The translations under genes were made by a program, and so were the position numbers. Positions 41,634-45,206 of a stretch of DNA of 45,206 nucleotides are shown in pieces. Source of the DNA: Solirubrobacter deserti (GTDB lineage: Bacteria; Actinomycetota; Thermoleophilia; Solirubrobacterales; Solirubrobacteraceae); contig NZ_JAPCID010000057.1 in the NCBI RefSeq assembly GCF_027587175.1, forward strand, positions 1 to 45,206, given 5' to 3'. The notes below the pieces were generated by a model. It was not told the DNA's origin, searched no databases, and saw nothing but the letters and a program-made list of their open reading frames with translations. Positions within the stretch are counted from its first letter, which is position 1; every line of letters starts with the position of its first letter.

Positions 41634-44600
41634 TCAGTCCTTTCGGGTCCAGGTGGCGGCGCGACCCGTGCCGTTGTCGGCACGCATCGCCACGACACGG
41701 ACGCTGACGGCGTCCGCGATCTTCACGACGCGCGTGTCCGCGTCGACCAGCTTGAGCACGACGCGGCCGTCCGGCAGCGTGACGCGCACGGAGTAGCGAT
41801 CCGCGTTCGCGGCCGGACGCCACGCGATCGTCGTCGGCGCGGTGCCGGACGCCGCGGACGCGCGGCGCGTGACCTTCAGCGCCCTCGGGATGCCCGGCTT
41901 CACGCGCGCCGGCGCGATGTAGGACGCGACGGTCAGGCGCTTGCGCGGGAGCCCGTCCTGCTCGACGACGGCGACGATCGTGCGCTTGCCGCCGCGGCCG
42001 TCGGCCGGGCGGAAGCGCAGAGTGCCCTTGCCGCCGCCGCGGACCGTGCCGAGCACGTGGTCGGCGGCCGTGCCCCGTTCCTCGAAGCGCACGGTCTGGC
42101 CCGCCTGGCGCGCGACGCTGTACTTCAGCGTCCGCGTGCGGCCGGAGCCGCCGACCCGCGCGCGCACCTTCACGGCGGGACGCAGCTCGGCGCTGCTGAC
42201 GGCGGCGATCGTCGCGCCGCCGGCCGGCGTGATCGTCCAGCGGCCGCCGCGCGGACGCGACAGCACGACGTAGGTGGTCTGGGTGCCGCTGTTGGTGAAC
42301 GCGAGCGAGCGCTCGGTCTTGCCCGGCGCCGCGATCTTCGTGCCGCCCGGACCGCGCAGCTGCACCTGCGGCGCAGCGCCGGCGCCGCGCACGGCGACCA
42401 TGATCGCGCGCTTGCCCTTCGGCAGCACGATCGTCTTCTCACCGGGCGAGGCCGCGCTGGCCTTGGCCTTCTCCACGCGCCAGTCCTTGAGATCGCACGT
42501 GCCGGCCATGAACTTCAGCGAGCCGCCCCACGTGTAGCCGGCGCCGACCCCGCCGATGTTGTCGTTGCCGACCTTCAGCTGGCCGCAGAGCGCGATGCCC
42601 TTGCTGGAGACCAGGCCCTCGACGCGTGGGCACAGGTTCGGGATCGGCACCGGGACGGTGTCGGCGACCTTGTAGGTGCCGGAGAAGCAGCCCTGGGCCG
42701 AGATCTCCGCGTTGAACTTGGAGTCCTCGATGAAGCCGTCGACGGACGCGTCGATGGTCACGGCGGCGTCGATCGAACCGAGCGGCACCGGGCCCTTGAG
42801 CCCGAGCGAGAAGTTCAGCTTGCCGCCGAAGTCGACCGCGCCGTTGGAGGCGTAGCCGAGGTGCAGGTCCTTGAACGTGTAGTCGCGGTCACGGGTGAGC
42901 GTGGCCAGCGGCGCCTCGGCGCGCAGCGACCATGGGTCGCCGGCCTTGAAGATCAGCCCGGCGTCCGGGATCTTGAGGTTCGCCTCGCCCTTGTCGATGC
43001 CGAGCGCCGTCAGGCCGATGCGGCCCTCGACGGTCACCGGCGAGCCGGCGCAGACCTTGATCGCGATCTTCTGCACGCGGATGCCGGCGCCGATGTTCAG
43101 GCCCGGCTCGTGGTTGAGCGTCCCGACCGCGTGGTTGAAGCCGCCGTCGGCGAAGCCCATGCCGACGTTGTCGATGCGGAGCTTGTTGGGCGTGGGGAGG
43201 ACGATCGCCTCGGCGCCGCCCTCCCACTTCAGGCCCGGGGAGTCGTGGTTGCAGGTCGGCTTGGCGTCGCCGTTGTGCTCACCCGAGAACGTGAGGTGCA
43301 GGTTGTGGATCTCGACCTTGCCGACGAACACGAGCGGCGCGTTGATCTTCAGGCCGGAGAGGTGGATGCCGCGGACGTTGTCGGACTTGACCTCGACGGC
43401 GCCGGTGAGCCCGTTGCCCTCGGCGTCCTGGAAGACCTTCGGCAGCTCGACGTTGCCGCTGAGCACCGCGATCCCGCCCTTGAGCAGCTCGAGCTTGGCC
43501 TCGCCCACGAGCTCGAAGCCCTGGACGTTGGCGCCGTCGTCGCCCTTGAGGTCGAGCGCCTTCTCGGAGTCCTTGGGCTTGGAGCCGAGCTTGGTCTTCG
43601 AGCCCACGTTGAACTTCGCCAGGGTGACCTTGTCGCCCTCGGGCACGGTCCACTCGAGGTCGCCCTCGTAGAGCACGATGCCCTTGATGCGCAGCTGGAT
43701 CTGGCCGAGCGAGAGCTTGCGCTTGTCGGTGTCGAAGCGCAGCTTGCGGCCGTCGATCTTGTTGAACGTGATGCCGTTGACCTTCACCGAGTCCTCGGCC
43801 ACCCACAGGCCGTCCTCGCGGTAGAAGCAGTCCGCGACGGCCTCGACGACGCCGATCGTCAGCTTCTCCGTGCAGTCGCGGACCTGCAGCACGCGGGCGG
43901 CGGGCGTCGGGTCGACGTTGCCGGCCGCGTCGGTGGCGCGCGCGTACACGGTGTGCTCGCCCGGCGTCAGCTCGGCCGTCGTGTACGACGCGTCGCACTT
44001 GGCCCACGCGGCGTCGTCGACCTTGCACTGGAACGTCGAGCTCGGGCGCGTGGACGCGAGCGCGAACGTCGGCGTGCGCTCCTTCGTGGAGCCCTCGACG
44101 CCGTCGATCGTCGTGTCCGGCCCGGTCGCGGCGAACGTGAGCACACGCGAGGCCACGGTCTGGTTGTTCGCCGCGTCGGCCGCGATCACGTTCACGGAGT
44201 GCGTGCCGTTGGCCAGCACCGGGGTCGTGAACGGCGACGTGCACGGCGCCGCTTCGCCCGAGTCGATCGCGCACCGGAACTCCACGCCCTCCTCCGGGGA
44301 GGAGAAGGTGAGCGTCGCGGTGACGTCGTTGATCGTGTCAGGGCCGGGATCGAGCGTGAGCGCGGGCGCGACCGAGTCGACGGTGAACGAGTGGAAGGCG
44401 CTCGTGCCGTCGGCCGTGCTGCGCACGCGGAACACGTGGCTGCCGTCGGTCAGCCTGGGCGCCTTGTAGACGCCGTCCGCGCACGGCTGCCAGGCCAGCT
44501 GGTCCATCCGGCACTCGGCCGGCGCCGCGGCCGTGAACGAGAACACGGGCTCGGGGTCGTTGGTCAGACGGACGGGCCCGTCGTCGATCCGGGTCTGCGC

Positions 44601-44666
44601 GTGCGCGGTCCCGGCGAGGACGCCGGCGAACGCCAGCGTCACCACCATCAGGCGGAACAGGTTCAT
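41634..44666 (-). CDS. Giant secreted protein with three Ig-like domains, family member B
   Basis: This 1,010-residue protein has a signal peptide (MNLFRLMVVTLAFAGVLAG, cleaved near AHA). It has three Ig-like modules (about 25-97, 100-180, 183-264), each with a cysteine pair (e.g. TFQCKVDDAAWAKC). The family core starts at 265: IGVVEAVADC, VKVNGITFN (Asn297-Gly298), LEWTVPEG (337-344). β-rich repeats follow to the Cys segment (about 650-730: FNAEISAQGC, SSKGIALCGQL, GAGYTWG, GTCDLKDWRV) and the shared C-terminal part (RGAGAAPQVQLRGPGG, GGRWTITPAGG, VEQDGLPRKRLTVASY, FnIII-like end). The start overlaps the upstream stop (ATGA). An in-frame extension to 44864 is arginine/histidine-rich shadow sequence and is rejected. 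Function unknown. Confidence 0.84.
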   Translation of the reverse strand: MNLFRLMVVTLAFAGVLAGTAHAQTRIDDGPVRLTNDPEPVFSFTAAAPAECRMDQLAWQPCADGVYKAPRLTDGSHVFRVRSTADGTSAFHSFTVDSVAPALTLDPGPDTINDVTATLTFSSPEEGVEFRCAIDSGEAAPCTSPFTTPVLANGTHSVNVIAADAANNQTVASRVLTFAATGPDTTIDGVEGSTKERTPTFALASTRPSSTFQCKVDDAAWAKCDASYTTAELTPGEHTVYARATDAAGNVDPTPAARVLQVRDCTEKLTIGVVEAVADCFYREDGLWVAEDSVKVNGITFNKIDGRKLRFDTDKRKLSLGQIQLRIKGIVLYEGDLEWTVPEGDKVTLAKFNVGSKTKLGSKPKDSEKALDLKGDDGANVQGFELVGEAKLELLKGGIAVLSGNVELPKVFQDAEGNGLTGAVEVKSDNVRGIHLSGLKINAPLVFVGKVEIHNLHLTFSGEHNGDAKPTCNHDSPGLKWEGGAEAIVLPTPNKLRIDNVGMGFADGGFNHAVGTLNHEPGLNIGAGIRVQKIAIKVCAGSPVTVEGRIGLTALGIDKGEANLKIPDAGLIFKAGDPWSLRAEAPLATLTRDRDYTFKDLHLGYASNGAVDFGGKLNFSLGLKGPVPLGSIDAAVTIDASVDGFIEDSKFNAEISAQGCFSGTYKVADTVPVPIPNLCPRVEGLVSSKGIALCGQLKVGNDNIGGVGAGYTWGGSLKFMAGTCDLKDWRVEKAKASAASPGEKTIVLPKGKRAIMVAVRGAGAAPQVQLRGPGGTKIAAPGKTERSLAFTNSGTQTTYVVLSRPRGGRWTITPAGGATIAAVSSAELRPAVKVRARVGGSGRTRTLKYSVARQAGQTVRFEERGTAADHVLGTVRGGGKGTLRFRPADGRGGKRTIVAVVEQDGLPRKRLTVASYIAPARVKPGIPRALKVTRRASAASGTAPTTIAWRPAANADRYSVRVTLPDGRVVLKLVDADTRVVKIADAVSVRVVAMRADNGTGRAATWTRKD

Positions 44667-45206
44667 CGACGGGCCTCCTTTGCCCTCAGGGTCACGGTGA
44701 GCCGCTTGGCGACGGTGCCGCCGGCCGCGCGGGTCTTGACGAGCACGGACAGCTGCTGTCCGCGCTTGGCCTTGACGGAGACCGTCTTGGTCTTGCCGGC
44801 CTTGATGGTGAACTTCGTGGCGTTGACGGTGCCGCGGCACGCGCCGGCGTGGCCCTTCGGGCACAGCACGCGCAGCTTGGCCCGCTGCTTGGCCACCTTG
44901 ACCTCGCGGCCGGCGTCGAGGAGGCGGACGGTGCGCGCATCGGGCGTGAGCAGGAGGTCGTCGCCACGGACGGCCTCGCTGCGGCCCAGCTGGACCGTGG
45001 CGAACACGGCGACCCGGCCGAAGCGGTCGACCTGGTTGCGCGTGCTCATCGGCAGCGTCAGGCGGACCGTGACGGTCTCACCCGGCGCGGCGGAGAACGT
45101 CTCGCGCGCCAGCGTCACCGCGTTGGACGGGATCGACTTGCCTGCACGCGCGGCGCCCGCGCGTGGGCGGCCGTCGCCGGCCGCGCGCGCCGCGCCGGCG
45201 CGGGCC
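44663..45206 (-). CDS. C-terminal end of a secreted protein, truncated by the window edge
   Basis: The frame is open from the window edge to a TGA at 44663, giving about 180 residues without a start codon I can trust. A GTG at 45118 is possible, but an Ala/Gly/Arg-rich sequence continues in frame upstream. The visible part is β-rich (PGETVTVRLTLPMSTRNQV) with a cysteine pair in RVLCPKGHAGACRGTV and a lysine-rich end (KAGKTKTVSVKAKRGQQL). It is the first gene of the giant-protein operon as far as can be seen and overlaps gene B by ATGA. Confidence 0.65.
   Translation of the reverse strand, partial: ARAGAARAAGDGRPRAGAARAGKSIPSNAVTLARETFSAAPGETVTVRLTLPMSTRNQVDRFGRVAVFATVQLGRSEAVRGDDLLLTPDARTVRLLDAGREVKVAKQRAKLRVLCPKGHAGACRGTVNATKFTIKAGKTKTVSVKAKRGQQLSVLVKTRAAGGTVAKRLTVTLRAKEARR

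Noticed and set aside
38408-41707. A 1,099-codon plus-strand frame opposite giant gene C
   Set aside because: Same reason: extreme Arg/Ala/Val bias, no ribosome site, and the real gene is on the minus strand.
1-45206. tRNA, rRNA, CRISPR, insertion sequence or prophage elements
   Set aside because: I saw no cloverleaf with conserved T-loop sequence, no regular spacer-repeat series, no transposase or integrase motif, and no terminal inverted repeats with target duplications.

Overview
The window is 45.2 kb of very GC-rich DNA with tightly packed genes. Most same-strand neighbours overlap by ATGA or GTGA. GTG starts are common, third codon positions are almost all G or C, and there are many secreted proteins carrying Ig-like, PKD and fibronectin-like modules. 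F420/LLM-type oxidoreductases, CoxDE-type chaperones and an ESX/EspC-like remnant are also present. Together these suggest an actinobacterium in the broad sense, most likely Thermoleophilia (Solirubrobacterales, e.g. Solirubrobacter or Conexibacter). That placement is inferred from gene style only. I saw no rRNA, tRNA, CRISPR array, insertion sequence or phage gene.

Layout. (1) 1-7912: a sugar or compatible-solute module. A leftward operon encodes a dehydrogenase, a CUT1 ABC importer (binding lipoprotein, two permeases, partial ATPase) and a GH63-type glycosidase. It is divergent from a ROK regulator and a TIM-barrel sugar isomerase/epimerase. A matched inverted pair of 16-bp sites flanks the leftward promoter. 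(2) 7909-10650: an ECF sigma factor with a membrane partner, then a small secreted protein with an LLM oxidoreductase. (3) 10967-15648: a large PKD-containing secreted protein, a SnoaL-like protein, a two-VOC-domain dioxygenase and a CAP-domain protein. (4) 15649-20773: a catalytically dead glutamine synthetase III homologue behind an elaborate promoter, then two response regulators and a four-PAS histidine kinase. (5) 20795-21377: a frameshifted EspC-like locus. (6) 21427-30445: an eleven-gene leftward operon for a molybdenum hydroxylase whose Mo-binding subunit is split in two. It includes MoxR/CoxE/XdhC maturation factors, FAH and amidohydrolase enzymes, a small ABM-type monooxygenase and an FCD-type regulator. 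(7) 30519-33646: a polar amino-acid ABC importer. (8) 33741-45206: a secreted protein facing, across a strong bidirectional hairpin, a leftward operon of three giant secreted proteins of about 1,000-1,100 residues plus the end of a fourth gene.

The most novel material is the family of four giant secreted proteins (10967-13810, 35085-38357, 38354-41629, 41634-44666). Each has a different N-terminal module: PKD domains, a lipase-like domain that has lost its serine, or three Ig-like domains. All share one core and C-terminal architecture that I cannot assign to a known family. The second is the pseudo-glutamine synthetase at 15839-17476, which keeps the GSIII framework but has lost its catalytic signatures.
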